Assembly: GCF_014196425.1 (NCBI RefSeq)
Contig: NZ_JACIDR010000001.1
Coordinates: 620,001 to 684,000 of the forward strand
DNA: 64,000 nucleotides
Reading direction: 5' to 3'
Origin: Hansschlegelia beijingensis
GTDB taxonomy: Bacteria; Pseudomonadota; Alphaproteobacteria; Rhizobiales; Methylopilaceae
Shown: in pieces, positions 31,183 to 39,173 of the stretch
Layout of the letters: the number at the start of each line of letters is the position of its first letter
Position numbering within the stretch: position 1 is the first letter of the stretch
Translations under genes and position numbers: made by a program
Notes under the pieces: generated by a model
The model's database searches: none
Seen by the model: only the letters and a program-made list of their open reading frames with translations
Told to the model about the DNA's origin: nothing

Positions 31183-32342
31183 CGCGAGAGCTCCCTTTCG
31201 CGCGCCGCGGGGCGACGGGTCGGGGCGAACGGCTCGAAGGCGGGGTCCACCCGGCGATCGAACAGCAGCCCTGCGATCTGCCGTGCGGCCGCGCCGGCCG
31301 CCGAAAGCGGGTCGCGGCCGAAGCCGAGCGCGAGCCAGAGCCCCGGAATGTCCGCGGCCCCGACCTGGGCACGACCGTCGATCCCGGTCCAGACCGTCAC
31401 GGGCTCCTCGGCCGCGACCGAGAGCCCCGAGAGCGACGGCGCCAGCCTGACCAGCCGCTCCGCCAGCGCGTCGATCGGACCGGAGGTCGTCAGCACGCCG
31501 GCCGGGTCGCGCGACAGCGTCACGTCGCCGGCGATCAGCGCCGGCCCGATGTAGGGCGCGCCGGGTTCGGTGGTCAGCGACAGCCTTTCCTCGCGCTTCA
31601 GCGACAGCCGGCCCTTGCCTTCACGCACGAGACGGATCGCCGAGAGATCGTCGGCCAGCACGACGGCGCCGGCCGCGACGACGGCGTCGCCGAGGACGAC
31701 CCCGCGCACCTCGCCGTCTTCCCGATCGAGCGCCGAGACCTGCGTGAACGGAAACAGATCGACCCCTGCCTCCGCGATCGCGGTCGCGAGCGCCAGCGCG
31801 AGCGCGTCCGCATCCAGCGTGACGGCGCGCTGCTCGTGCAGCGCGGGGGCCAGGGCGCGACCGCCGGCGAGCGGCGGGCTGAGGGCCGCGACCTCGCGGG
31901 CCGGCACCATCCAGGCGTCGACGCGCGCTGCCTTGGCCTGGGCCGCGACGGCTGTCAGCGCCTCCACGGTCTCGGCGCCTCCCGACAGGGCCAGGCATCC
32001 GGTCACCTGCCGCGGGACGCGTGTGGGCAATCGCGAGATCAGGCGCAGCACCCGCTTCGGCGCGCGCGCCTCGACCGCGAGCCGCAGCCGGTCGCCATGG
32101 GCGGACCGTACGACGGGCCAGGCCCGCTCGTCGGGCGCAGCCGCGATCTCGCCGGGCGCGAGCAGCGCGACCGCCGCCCCGTTCGCCGCGCAGGAGCGCG
32201 CGATCGCAAGCGCGCGCACGCCGCCGCCGATCACGATGACGTCGTAGGACGCTCGCAGCGTCGGCCGGCGCGCCGCCGGATTCTCAGCGGAGCGCTGCGT
32301 CAGACGCAGGAGAGGCAGCGTGGCGAGGGCGCTTCGGAGCAA
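31179..32342 (-). CDS. Sarcosine oxidase beta subunit-like FAD oxidoreductase (DAO family)
   Basis: 387 residues. The N-terminal LRSALATLPLLRL... and YDVIVIGGGVRALAIARSCAANGA match SoxB, including the short helix before the GxGxxG; the rest follows the DAO fold (GDAVVAAGAVVLAD; LSGLSVAAEEPVTVWTGIDGRAQVG; GLWLALGFGRDPLSAAGAAARQIAGLL). The SoxB-typical GGGGHGLATAYYLA is replaced by GGGVRALAIARSCA, so the active site may differ. Start is TTG at 32342; no convincing ribosome binding site is seen. soxD and soxG are not adjacent. Confidence 0.75.
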   Translation of the reverse strand: MLRSALATLPLLRLTQRSAENPAARRPTLRASYDVIVIGGGVRALAIARSCAANGAAVALLAPGEIAAAPDERAWPVVRSAHGDRLRLAVEARAPKRVLRLISRLPTRVPRQVTGCLALSGGAETVEALTAVAAQAKAARVDAWMVPAREVAALSPPLAGGRALAPALHEQRAVTLDADALALALATAIAEAGVDLFPFTQVSALDREDGEVRGVVLGDAVVAAGAVVLADDLSAIRLVREGKGRLSLKREERLSLTTEPGAPYIGPALIAGDVTLSRDPAGVLTTSGPIDALAERLVRLAPSLSGLSVAAEEPVTVWTGIDGRAQVGAADIPGLWLALGFGRDPLSAAGAAARQIAGLLFDRRVDPAFEPFAPTRRPAARERELSR

Positions 32343-32509
32343 GGGTCCCGCGGGGGAGGGAATGAGCCTTCAACCCGTATAATGCGTTGCGGCGCCGGGT
32401 TCAGCCCGCCCACGACGATTTCACCGCCCCTGCGGCCTTCGCGCGACGGCGTGTCCCTTCACCTCGCGGCGTGGGCCCGCTATGTCACGCCCCGGAAGGA
32501 AACGGACCA

Positions 32510-33631
32510 ATGACGGCTCTCTGGCTGACGGTCGCGCTGATGACCGGCGCGGCGGTCTTCGTCGTGCTGGGCTCGCTGGCGCGTCGGCGCGAGGTTCCCG
32601 CCGACGCCGCCGAGGCGGACGTCGCGGTGTATCGCGACCAGATCGACGAGATCGCCCGTGATCGCGCGCGGGGGCTGATCGACGAGCGCGACGCCGACAG
32701 CGCCCGGGTCGAGGTCGCGCGCCGGCTGATCGCAGCCTCCGACCGGGGCGGCCTGGAGGCCGAGGCCGCGCCGAGCGTGCGCCGCCGCCGCGCCGCCGCC
32801 GTGATCGCTCTGGTCGGATTGCCGCTGGTCTCGCTCGGCGGCTACGCGGTCCTCGGCAGTCCCGGCGTTCCGGATCAGCCGCTCGCAGCCCGGGCGAAGC
32901 AGGCGCCGGACGTGAGCCGCGTCGCCGACATGGTTTCGCGCGTCGAGGCGGCGCTCGCCAAGAACCCCGACGACGGCCGCGGCTGGGAGGTGATCGCGCC
33001 GATCTACCTCGGCATGGGACGGGCCGACGACGCCGCCGGCGCCTACCGCAACGTGATCAGACTGCTGGGCTCCACGCCGGACCGGCAGGCCAATCTCGGC
33101 GAGGCGCTGTTCGCGGCCGCGGAGGGCGTGGTCACGCAGGACGCCCGAATCGCGTTCGAGCGGTCCGTCGAGGGGGACGCGCCGTCGATCAAGGGCTCGC
33201 TCTATCTGGCGCGGGCCGCGCAGCAGGACGGCGACCTGCCGGCCGCGCTCGCCCGGCTCAAGACCCTGATGGAGCGCGCGCCCAAGGACGCGCCCTATCT
33301 GGGCGCGCTGAAGGACGAGCTGCAGCGCATGGCCGAGGTTCCGCCGCTGCCGCTGCCGACGGGAGCGGAGGCCGAGGCGCTCAAGACGCCAGAGCAGCGC
33401 ATGGCCAAGGTGCGGGAGATGGTCGACGCCCTGGGCGACCGGCTGGCCGGGGAGGGCGGCGACCTCGGCGAGTGGCTGAGGCTGGCGAGAGCGCGCGCGG
33501 TGCTCGGCGACACGGACAAGGCGAGGGCCGCGATCGAGCAGGCGAGGGCGAAGTTCTCCGGCGACGGCCGGGCGGCCGCGCGGCTCGATGCGCTGGCGCT
33601 GGGGCTTGGTCTCGAGGGCAGAGGCGCGTAG
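32510..33631 (+). CDS. ccmI: Cytochrome c maturation protein CcmI
   Basis: 373 residues. Two membrane segments (about 4-22 and 95-113) flank a short cytoplasmic leucine-zipper-like region with VYRDQIDEIARDRARGLI, a CcmI signature. The periplasmic TPR-rich part (about 130-370) includes NPDDGRGWEVIAPIYLGMGRADDAAGAYRNVIRLLG, and LYLARAAQQDGDLPAALARL. CcmI chaperones apocytochrome c to the haem lyase. ATG 32510 has AAGGAA 8 nt upstream. First of the operon ccmI-ccmE-ccmF-ccmH; 11 bp separate it from ccmE. Confidence 0.93.
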   Translation: MTALWLTVALMTGAAVFVVLGSLARRREVPADAAEADVAVYRDQIDEIARDRARGLIDERDADSARVEVARRLIAASDRGGLEAEAAPSVRRRRAAAVIALVGLPLVSLGGYAVLGSPGVPDQPLAARAKQAPDVSRVADMVSRVEAALAKNPDDGRGWEVIAPIYLGMGRADDAAGAYRNVIRLLGSTPDRQANLGEALFAAAEGVVTQDARIAFERSVEGDAPSIKGSLYLARAAQQDGDLPAALARLKTLMERAPKDAPYLGALKDELQRMAEVPPLPLPTGAEAEALKTPEQRMAKVREMVDALGDRLAGEGGDLGEWLRLARARAVLGDTDKARAAIEQARAKFSGDGRAAARLDALALGLGLEGRGA

Positions 33632-33642
33632 AGGGTTCAGGA

Positions 33643-34143
33643 ATGACGATCGACGCCGCTCCTTCCTTTCCGTCTCCGCGCCGGCGCGCGGGCGCCCGCA
33701 AACGGCGAAGGCTGGCGCTGCTGGCGGTCGTCGGCGTGGTGCTCGCCGCCGCGACCGCGCTGATACTCAACGCCTTCAGCGACACGCTGGTGTTCTTCCG
33801 CACCCCGAGCGAGATCGCCGCGCGCGCCGAGGCGCCCGGAGCGAGGCTCCGGCTCGGCGGCCTCGTCAAGCAGGGCTCCGTCAGGCATGAGGGGACGACG
33901 ACGCACTTCGTCGTCACGGACATGAAGAGCGAACTGCCGGTGACCTTCACCGGCCTGCTGCCCGACCTGTTCCGCGAGGGGCAGGGCGTCGTCACGGAAG
34001 GCTCGGTCGGCCAGGACGGCGTGTTCCGGGCCGACTCGGTGCTCGCCAAGCACGACGAGAACTACATGCCGAAGGACGTCGCCGATCGGCTCAAGGCCCA
34101 GGGCGAATGGCGGCCCGAAACCGGCGGAGCGGCCCCCAAATGA
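33643..34143 (+). CDS. ccmE: Cytochrome c maturation haem chaperone CcmE
   Basis: 166 residues. A basic N-terminus (RRRAGARKRRRL) precedes one membrane anchor (about 24-44). The periplasmic OB-fold domain has LRLGGLVKQGSVRH, FVVTDMKSELPVTFTGLLPDLFREGQGVV, and the haem-binding motif with His137 and Tyr141 in LAKHDENYMP (HxxxY). It covalently carries haem from CcmC to CcmF/CcmH. Its stop overlaps the ccmF start (ATGA). Confidence 0.97.
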   Translation: MTIDAAPSFPSPRRRAGARKRRRLALLAVVGVVLAAATALILNAFSDTLVFFRTPSEIAARAEAPGARLRLGGLVKQGSVRHEGTTTHFVVTDMKSELPVTFTGLLPDLFREGQGVVTEGSVGQDGVFRADSVLAKHDENYMPKDVADRLKAQGEWRPETGGAAPK

Positions 34144-36125
34144 TCGCGGAAGCCGGACATTACGCGCTCGTTCTCGCGCTCGCCGTAGCCCTGCTGCAGG
34201 CGGCCCTGCCGCTGTGGGGCGCCCGGGCACGGGACGCCGCGCTCATGGGCCTCGGGAGCCCGCTCGCGGTCGCGCAGTTCGTGCTGGTGGCGATCTCGTT
34301 CGCGGCGCTCACCCACGCCTATGTGACCTCCGACTTCTCGGTGCTGAACGTCGTCGAGAACTCGCACTCGGCCAAGCCGCTGATCTACAAGATCTCCGGC
34401 GTGTGGGGGAACCATGAGGGCTCCCTGCTGCTGTGGGTGCTGATCCTCGTTCTGTTCGGCGCGCTGGTGGCGCTGTTCGGGCGCAATCTCCCGTTGCGGC
34501 TCAAGGCCGACGTTCTCGCCGTGCAGGCGATGATCTCCGTCGCCTTCCTGCTGTTCGTGCTCGTCACCTCGAACCCGTTCCGGCGGGTCTGGCCCGCCCC
34601 GCTCGAGGGGCAGGACCTCAATCCGCTGCTGCAGGACCCCGGCCTCGCGATCCATCCGCCGCTGCTCTACATCGGCTATGTCGGCTTCTCGATGGCGTTC
34701 TCCTTCGCGGTCGCGGCGCTGCTCGAGGGCCGCGTCGACGCCGCCTGGGCGCGGTGGGTCCGGCCCTGGACGCTCACCGCCTGGCTGTTCCTGACGCTCG
34801 GCATCGCAATGGGCTCCTACTGGGCCTATTACGAGCTCGGCTGGGGCGGCTTCTGGTTCTGGGACCCGGTCGAGAACGCCTCCCTGATGCCGTGGCTGTC
34901 CGGGACCGCGCTGCTGCACTCCGCGGTGGTGATGGAGAAGCGCGAGGCGCTCAAGGTCTGGACGATCCTGCTCGCGCTGCTGACCTTCGCGCTGTCGCTG
35001 CTCGGCACCTTCCTGGTGCGCTCGGGCGTGCTCACCTCGGTGCACGCCTTCGCGGTGGATCCCGCCCGCGGCGTCGCGATCCTGCTCATCCTCAGCGTGT
35101 TCGTCGGCGGCAGCCTGACGCTCTACGCCTTCCGCGCCCCGGTCCTGAAGCAGGGCGGCCTGTTCGCGCCGGTCAGCCGCGAAGGCGCGCTGGTGATGAA
35201 CAACATCTTCCTGACGGCGGCCTGCGCGGCGGTGTTCATCGGCACGCTCTACCCGCTCGCGCTCGAAGCCTTCACGGGCGAGAAGATCTCGGTCGGACCG
35301 CCCTTCTTCAACATGACCTTCGGCCCGATCATGCTGCCGGTGCTGATGGTCATGCCGTTCGCCCCGCTGCTCGCCTGGAAGCGAGGCGACGCGCTGCGGG
35401 CCGCCCAGGGCCTGACCTTCGCGTTCGGCGTGGCGATCCTCGGAACGGCGCTGGTCGCGGGCTTCCTGCGCGGCGGACCGACGCTCGCGCCCCTCGGGGT
35501 CGGCGTCGCGCTGTTCGCCATGGTGGGCGCTTTCGCCGAGATCCAGGAGCGCACCAAGCTGTTCCGGGCGCCGTTGGCCGAAAGCCTTCGGCGCGCGCGC
35601 GGCCTGCCGAGCTCGGCTTGGGGCGCGGCGCTCGCCCATGCGGGCGTCGGCGTGACGCTGCTCGGCATCGTGGCCGCCACGGCCTGGTCGAGCGAGTCGA
35701 TCGTCGCGCTCAAGCCGGGCGAGACGGCCAAGCTCGCGGGCATGGAGCTCACCTTCGACGGCGTGTCGCAGCGCAAAGGTCCGAACTATCGCTCGACCAT
35801 CGCCGCGCTCACGGTGCGGGAGGACGGCAAGGTGATCGCGACGCTCGAGCCGGGCCGCAGGCTCTATCTCGCGCGCAATATGGACCTGTCGGAATCGAGC
35901 ATCGCCACCTTCGGCTTCTCGCAGCTCTACGCCTCGATGGCGGAAGAGCGCGACGACGGACAGACCGGGCTGCGGCTGCATTACAAGCCGCTGGTCGTGC
36001 TGATCTGGCTCGGCTCGGTCATCATGAGCCTCGGCGGGCTGCTGTCGCTCGCCGACCGGCGCCTCAGGGTCGGGGCCCCGCGCAAGGCCGCGCGCCCGGC
36101 GCCCGCGCTGCAGCCCGCCGAATGA
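34140..36125 (+). CDS. ccmF: Cytochrome c haem lyase subunit CcmF
   Basis: 661 residues, polytopic (about 13-15 membrane segments). The WWD domain is WGGFWFWDPVENASLMPW; conserved His-containing loops include KISGVWGNHEGSLLLWV and HPPLLYIGYVGFSM. A long periplasmic domain near the C-terminus includes GPNYRSTIAALTVREDGK. CcmF ligates haem to the CXXCH motif of apocytochromes, with CcmH and CcmI. Start ATG 34140 overlaps ccmE; stop overlaps ccmH. Confidence 0.98.
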   Translation: MIAEAGHYALVLALAVALLQAALPLWGARARDAALMGLGSPLAVAQFVLVAISFAALTHAYVTSDFSVLNVVENSHSAKPLIYKISGVWGNHEGSLLLWVLILVLFGALVALFGRNLPLRLKADVLAVQAMISVAFLLFVLVTSNPFRRVWPAPLEGQDLNPLLQDPGLAIHPPLLYIGYVGFSMAFSFAVAALLEGRVDAAWARWVRPWTLTAWLFLTLGIAMGSYWAYYELGWGGFWFWDPVENASLMPWLSGTALLHSAVVMEKREALKVWTILLALLTFALSLLGTFLVRSGVLTSVHAFAVDPARGVAILLILSVFVGGSLTLYAFRAPVLKQGGLFAPVSREGALVMNNIFLTAACAAVFIGTLYPLALEAFTGEKISVGPPFFNMTFGPIMLPVLMVMPFAPLLAWKRGDALRAAQGLTFAFGVAILGTALVAGFLRGGPTLAPLGVGVALFAMVGAFAEIQERTKLFRAPLAESLRRARGLPSSAWGAALAHAGVGVTLLGIVAATAWSSESIVALKPGETAKLAGMELTFDGVSQRKGPNYRSTIAALTVREDGKVIATLEPGRRLYLARNMDLSESSIATFGFSQLYASMAEERDDGQTGLRLHYKPLVVLIWLGSVIMSLGGLLSLADRRLRVGAPRKAARPAPALQPAE

Positions 36126-36622
36126 GGCCGCGCCGGCGGAGCGGGCGGCTTTCGGCGGCGGCGCTCGCCCTCGCGCTGCTCGCCGCGCCGGCGCTCGCGG
36201 TAAACCCGGGCGAGCAGCTGCCGGACCCGGCCCAGGAGGCGCGGGCGCGGGAGATCAGCGCCGAGCTGCGCTGCATGGTTTGCCAGAACCAGTCGATCGA
36301 CGATTCAGACGCTCCGCTCGCGAAGGATCTGCGGCTGCTCGTCCGCGAGCGCATCAGGGCGGGCGACGACGACAAGCAGGTGCTGGCCTTCCTCACCGAG
36401 CGCTATGGCGAGTTCGTCCTGCTGCGCCCGCGGCTGCGGGGCGAGACGCTGCTGCTCTGGGGTTTTGCGCCCGCGATCCTCGTTCTCGGCCTCGCCGGCT
36501 ACGCCATCTGGGCGTTCCGGGCGCGCCGCCGCACGGCCGCCGCGCAGGGTCTGACCGAGGAGGAGCGTGTCAGGGTGGAGGCGCTTCTGGCGCGCGAGGC
36601 CGGGCCCGGCGCCAAGGGCTGA
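36122..36622 (+). CDS. ccmH: Cytochrome c maturation thiol protein CcmH
   Basis: 166 residues. Signal peptide or membrane anchor at 10-26, then the thioredoxin-like reductant domain with Cys51 and Cys54 in ELRCMVCQNQSIDDSDAPLA, the LRCxxC motif. A C-terminal membrane segment lies at about 111-131 (LLLWGFAPAILVLGLAGYAIWAF), followed by a charged cytoplasmic tail. It reduces apocytochrome disulfides or mixed disulfides. ATGA overlap with ccmF. No ccmG or ccmABCD lies nearby, as is usual for the rhizobial cycHJKL type. Confidence 0.96.
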   Translation: MRPRRRSGRLSAAALALALLAAPALAVNPGEQLPDPAQEARAREISAELRCMVCQNQSIDDSDAPLAKDLRLLVRERIRAGDDDKQVLAFLTERYGEFVLLRPRLRGETLLLWGFAPAILVLGLAGYAIWAFRARRRTAAAQGLTEEERVRVEALLAREAGPGAKG

Positions 36623-36747
36623 CGCGCCGGCCCGGAGCCTTAACGAAATTTCACGCCGCAGTCAGACAGCCGTAAGGCCGAATACGTGAATCTCCGCATC
36701 AACCGCCCATATGGGGCTCAGGACCTTTCCGCCTGGAGATCACACGA

Positions 36748-38292
36748 ATGACGATTGAACCCAGAAGGCCGTCGGATACCGGCAGCGGCTTCCTCGCTCG
36801 GCGCCGCAGGACGGTCATCGCCTCGGCGCTGGCGCTCGGCGTCGCGGGCGCGCTCGGCGGGCAGGCGCTCACCTCTTATGTCGCGCCGGCTCACGCCGAC
36901 ACCGCCTCCGCCATCCAGCCTCAGGCCGGCCCGGCTCTGCCGAGCTTCGCCGAGGTCGTGGACCGCGTTAAGCCCGCGGTCGTCAGCGTCCGCGTCAAGA
37001 ACATCGCGACCGACGACGAGGCCAGCGCCGGCGGCATGCCCGGCGTGCCCGGCCTCGACCAGCTTCCCAACGATCATCCGCTGAAGAAGTTCTTCAGGGA
37101 GTTCGGCCAGGGCCAGGGCGGCAAGCCGCGGCAGCATCGCGGCATGGCGCAGGGCTCCGGCTTCTTCATCTCGTCCGACGGCTACGTGGTGACCAACAAC
37201 CACGTCGTGCAGGGCGCCAAGGAAGTCGAGCTCAAGCCCGACGACGACACCACCTACAAGGCGAAGGTCGTCGGCACTGATCCGCGCACCGACCTCGCGC
37301 TGCTCAAGGTCGAGGGCGACAAGAAGGACTTCCCCTATGTGAAGTTCGCCAAGGACGGTCCCCGCGTCGGCGACTGGGTGATCGCGGTCGGCAACCCGTT
37401 CGGTCTCGGCGGCTCGGTCACGGCCGGCATCGTCTCGGCGCGCGGCCGCGACATCGGCGCCGGCCCGTATGACGACTTCCTGCAGATCGACGCGGCGGTG
37501 AACCGCGGCAACTCCGGCGGCCCGACCTTCAACCTCCGGGGCGAAGTGGTCGGCGTGAACACCGCGATCTACTCGCCGTCCGGCGGCAATGTCGGCATCG
37601 CGTTCTCGATCCCGTCGGAAGTCGCGACCGGCATCGTCGAGAAGCTCAAGACCGGCGGCACGATCGCCCGCGGCTATATCGGCGTGCAGATCCAGCCGGT
37701 GACGGATGAGATCGCCGAGAGCCTCGGCCTGAAGAAGGCGCAGGGCGCGCTCGTCGCGGAGGCCCAGAAGGGCACCCCCGGCGAGAAGGCTGGCCTCAAG
37801 TCCGGCGACACCATCCTCAAGGTGGATGGCGAGGAGATCGGCAGCGCGCGTGACCTGTCGCGCAAGATCGCCTCGATGGACCCGGGCAAGGAAGTCACGC
37901 TCACCATCTGGCGCGACGGCAAGGAAGAGACCAAGACGCTCAAGCTGGGCACGCTGCCCGAAGAGCCCAAGCAGGCTGCGCTCGACCAGAGCGACGACGA
38001 CGCCTCCGGCTCAAAGGTCAAGCTCGGCATCGAGGTCACGCCGGCCAGCAAGATGGCGGGCGCGGGCGACCAGGGCCTTGTCGTCACCAATGTCGACGAG
38101 GACGGGGCCGCAGCGGGCAAGCTCGAGGCGGGCGACGTGATCCTGCGGGTCGGCGGCAAGGACGTGTCGAGCGTCTCTGACGTCACCTCCCAGCTCGACG
38201 CTGCGCAGAAGGAGGGCAAGAAGTCCGTGCTTCTGCTCATCAAGCGCAGCGACGCCACGCGCTTCGTGGCGATCGAGATCGGCAAGAGCTGA
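36748..38292 (+). CDS. degP: DegP/HtrA-family periplasmic serine protease (DegQ-like)
   Basis: 514 residues. An N-terminal membrane/signal segment (about 21-50) precedes the trypsin-like domain with catalytic His152 (VVTNNHVVQG), Asp182 (DPRTDLALLKV) and Ser256 (RGNSGGPT). Two PDZ domains follow (about 290-385, RGYIGVQIQPVTDEIAESLG; and about 410-510, KLGIEVTPASKM). It degrades and refolds misfolded envelope proteins. GGAG lies about 10 nt before ATG 36748. The downstream two-component system, across three hairpins, suggests an envelope-stress context. Three consecutive stem-loops follow the gene. Confidence 0.95.
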   Translation: MTIEPRRPSDTGSGFLARRRRTVIASALALGVAGALGGQALTSYVAPAHADTASAIQPQAGPALPSFAEVVDRVKPAVVSVRVKNIATDDEASAGGMPGVPGLDQLPNDHPLKKFFREFGQGQGGKPRQHRGMAQGSGFFISSDGYVVTNNHVVQGAKEVELKPDDDTTYKAKVVGTDPRTDLALLKVEGDKKDFPYVKFAKDGPRVGDWVIAVGNPFGLGGSVTAGIVSARGRDIGAGPYDDFLQIDAAVNRGNSGGPTFNLRGEVVGVNTAIYSPSGGNVGIAFSIPSEVATGIVEKLKTGGTIARGYIGVQIQPVTDEIAESLGLKKAQGALVAEAQKGTPGEKAGLKSGDTILKVDGEEIGSARDLSRKIASMDPGKEVTLTIWRDGKEETKTLKLGTLPEEPKQAALDQSDDDASGSKVKLGIEVTPASKMAGAGDQGLVVTNVDEDGAAAGKLEAGDVILRVGGKDVSSVSDVTSQLDAAQKEGKKSVLLLIKRSDATRFVAIEIGKS

Positions 38293-38303
38293 GGCTCTGC
38301 CGA

Positions 38304-38344
38304 CAGGTCCCGCCCGGCCGACCCCCCGCGGCCGACGGGACCTG
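38304..38344 (+). terminator. Stem-loop after degP (1 of 3)
   Basis: CAGGTCCCG (38304-38312) pairs with CGGGACCTG (38336-38344), 9 bp, with internal CGGCCG elements. It lies 12 nt after the degP stop, with no T-run. Confidence 0.5.
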
Positions 38345-38351
38345 ACTGCGA

Positions 38352-38385
38352 GCGGCGGACGGACCTCCCCCCGACCGTCCGCCGC
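38352..38385 (+). terminator. Stem-loop after degP (2 of 3)
   Basis: GCGGCGGACGG (38352-38362) pairs perfectly with CCGTCCGCCGC (38375-38385), 11 bp with a 12-nt loop, followed by TTCGCATT. Confidence 0.55.
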
Positions 38386-38397
38386 TTCGCATTCGCG

Positions 38398-38431
38398 CCC
38401 GGGCGGGCCGCCTCTCCCTCGCCCGCCCGGG
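38398..38431 (+). terminator. Stem-loop after degP (3 of 3)
   Basis: CCCGGGCGGG (38398-38407) pairs with CCCGCCCGGG (38422-38431), 10 bp, 14-nt loop. It could alternatively shape the leader of the response regulator at 38481. Confidence 0.45.
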
Positions 38432-38480
38432 ACCGCGCCTTTCAGCAGCGCCGCGCTTGCAGCCGGATCGCCTCCGCGCC

Positions 38481-39173
38481 ATGACCAACTCCATGAAACT
38501 CCTGATCGTCGAAGACGACCGCGAAGCGGCGGCCTACGTCGTCAAGGCCCTGACCGAGGCCGGCCACGTGGCCGACCACGCGGCGGACGGGCTGGACGGC
38601 TACGCGCTCGCCACCGGGTCGAACTACGACGTGCTGGTGATCGACCGCATGTTGCCGAAGCTCGACGGCCTGTCGCTGATCGGGCGCCTGCGGGCGGAGG
38701 GGCTGAAGACGCCGGTCCTGATCCTCTCGGCGCTCGGCCAGGTGGACGACCGCGTCCAAGGCCTGCGGGCCGGCGGCGACGACTATCTCACCAAGCCCTA
38801 CGCCTTCGCCGAGCTGCTCGCCCGCGTGGAGGCGCTGTCGCGCCGCGGCGGGCCGGCGGCGGCCGAGACCGTCTACCGGGTCGGCGATCTGGAGCTCGAT
38901 CGCCTGTCCCACACGGTGACCCGCGCCGGGCAGGACATCCCCCTCCAGCCGCGCGAATTCCGCCTGCTCGAATATCTCATGCGCAACGCCGGCCAGGTGG
39001 TCACGCGCACGATGCTTTTGGAGAATGTCTGGGATTATCATTTCGACCCCCAGACCAACGTGATCGACGTCCATGTCTCCCGCCTGCGCTCGAAGATCGA
39101 CAAGGGCTTCGACAAGCAGCTGCTGCACACCGTGCGCGGCGCGGGCTACATGATCCGTGACGGCGCTCGGTAA
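38481..39173 (+). CDS. OmpR-family response regulator
   Basis: 230 residues from ATG 38481 (an in-frame ATG at 38493 is also possible; no strong ribosome binding site). Receiver with LLIVEDDREAAAYV, phospho-Asp55 in VLVIDRMLPKLDGLS, Ser/Lys in LILSALGQ and LTKPYAFAE. The winged helix has PLQPREFRLLEYLMRNAGQVVTRTMLLENVWDYHFDPQTNVIDVHVSRLRSKID and VRGAGYMI. It resembles the TctD/QseB/CpxR-like family. Overlaps the kinase by 17 bp. Lies downstream of degP. Confidence 0.93.
   Translation: MTNSMKLLIVEDDREAAAYVVKALTEAGHVADHAADGLDGYALATGSNYDVLVIDRMLPKLDGLSLIGRLRAEGLKTPVLILSALGQVDDRVQGLRAGGDDYLTKPYAFAELLARVEALSRRGGPAAAETVYRVGDLELDRLSHTVTRAGQDIPLQPREFRLLEYLMRNAGQVVTRTMLLENVWDYHFDPQTNVIDVHVSRLRSKIDKGFDKQLLHTVRGAGYMIRDGAR

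Noticed and set aside
34062-35981. A 639-codon minus-strand open frame opposite ccmF.
   Set aside because: Shadow of ccmF; composition rich in Arg/Gln/Glu repeats without a recognisable domain, while ccmF has all family motifs.
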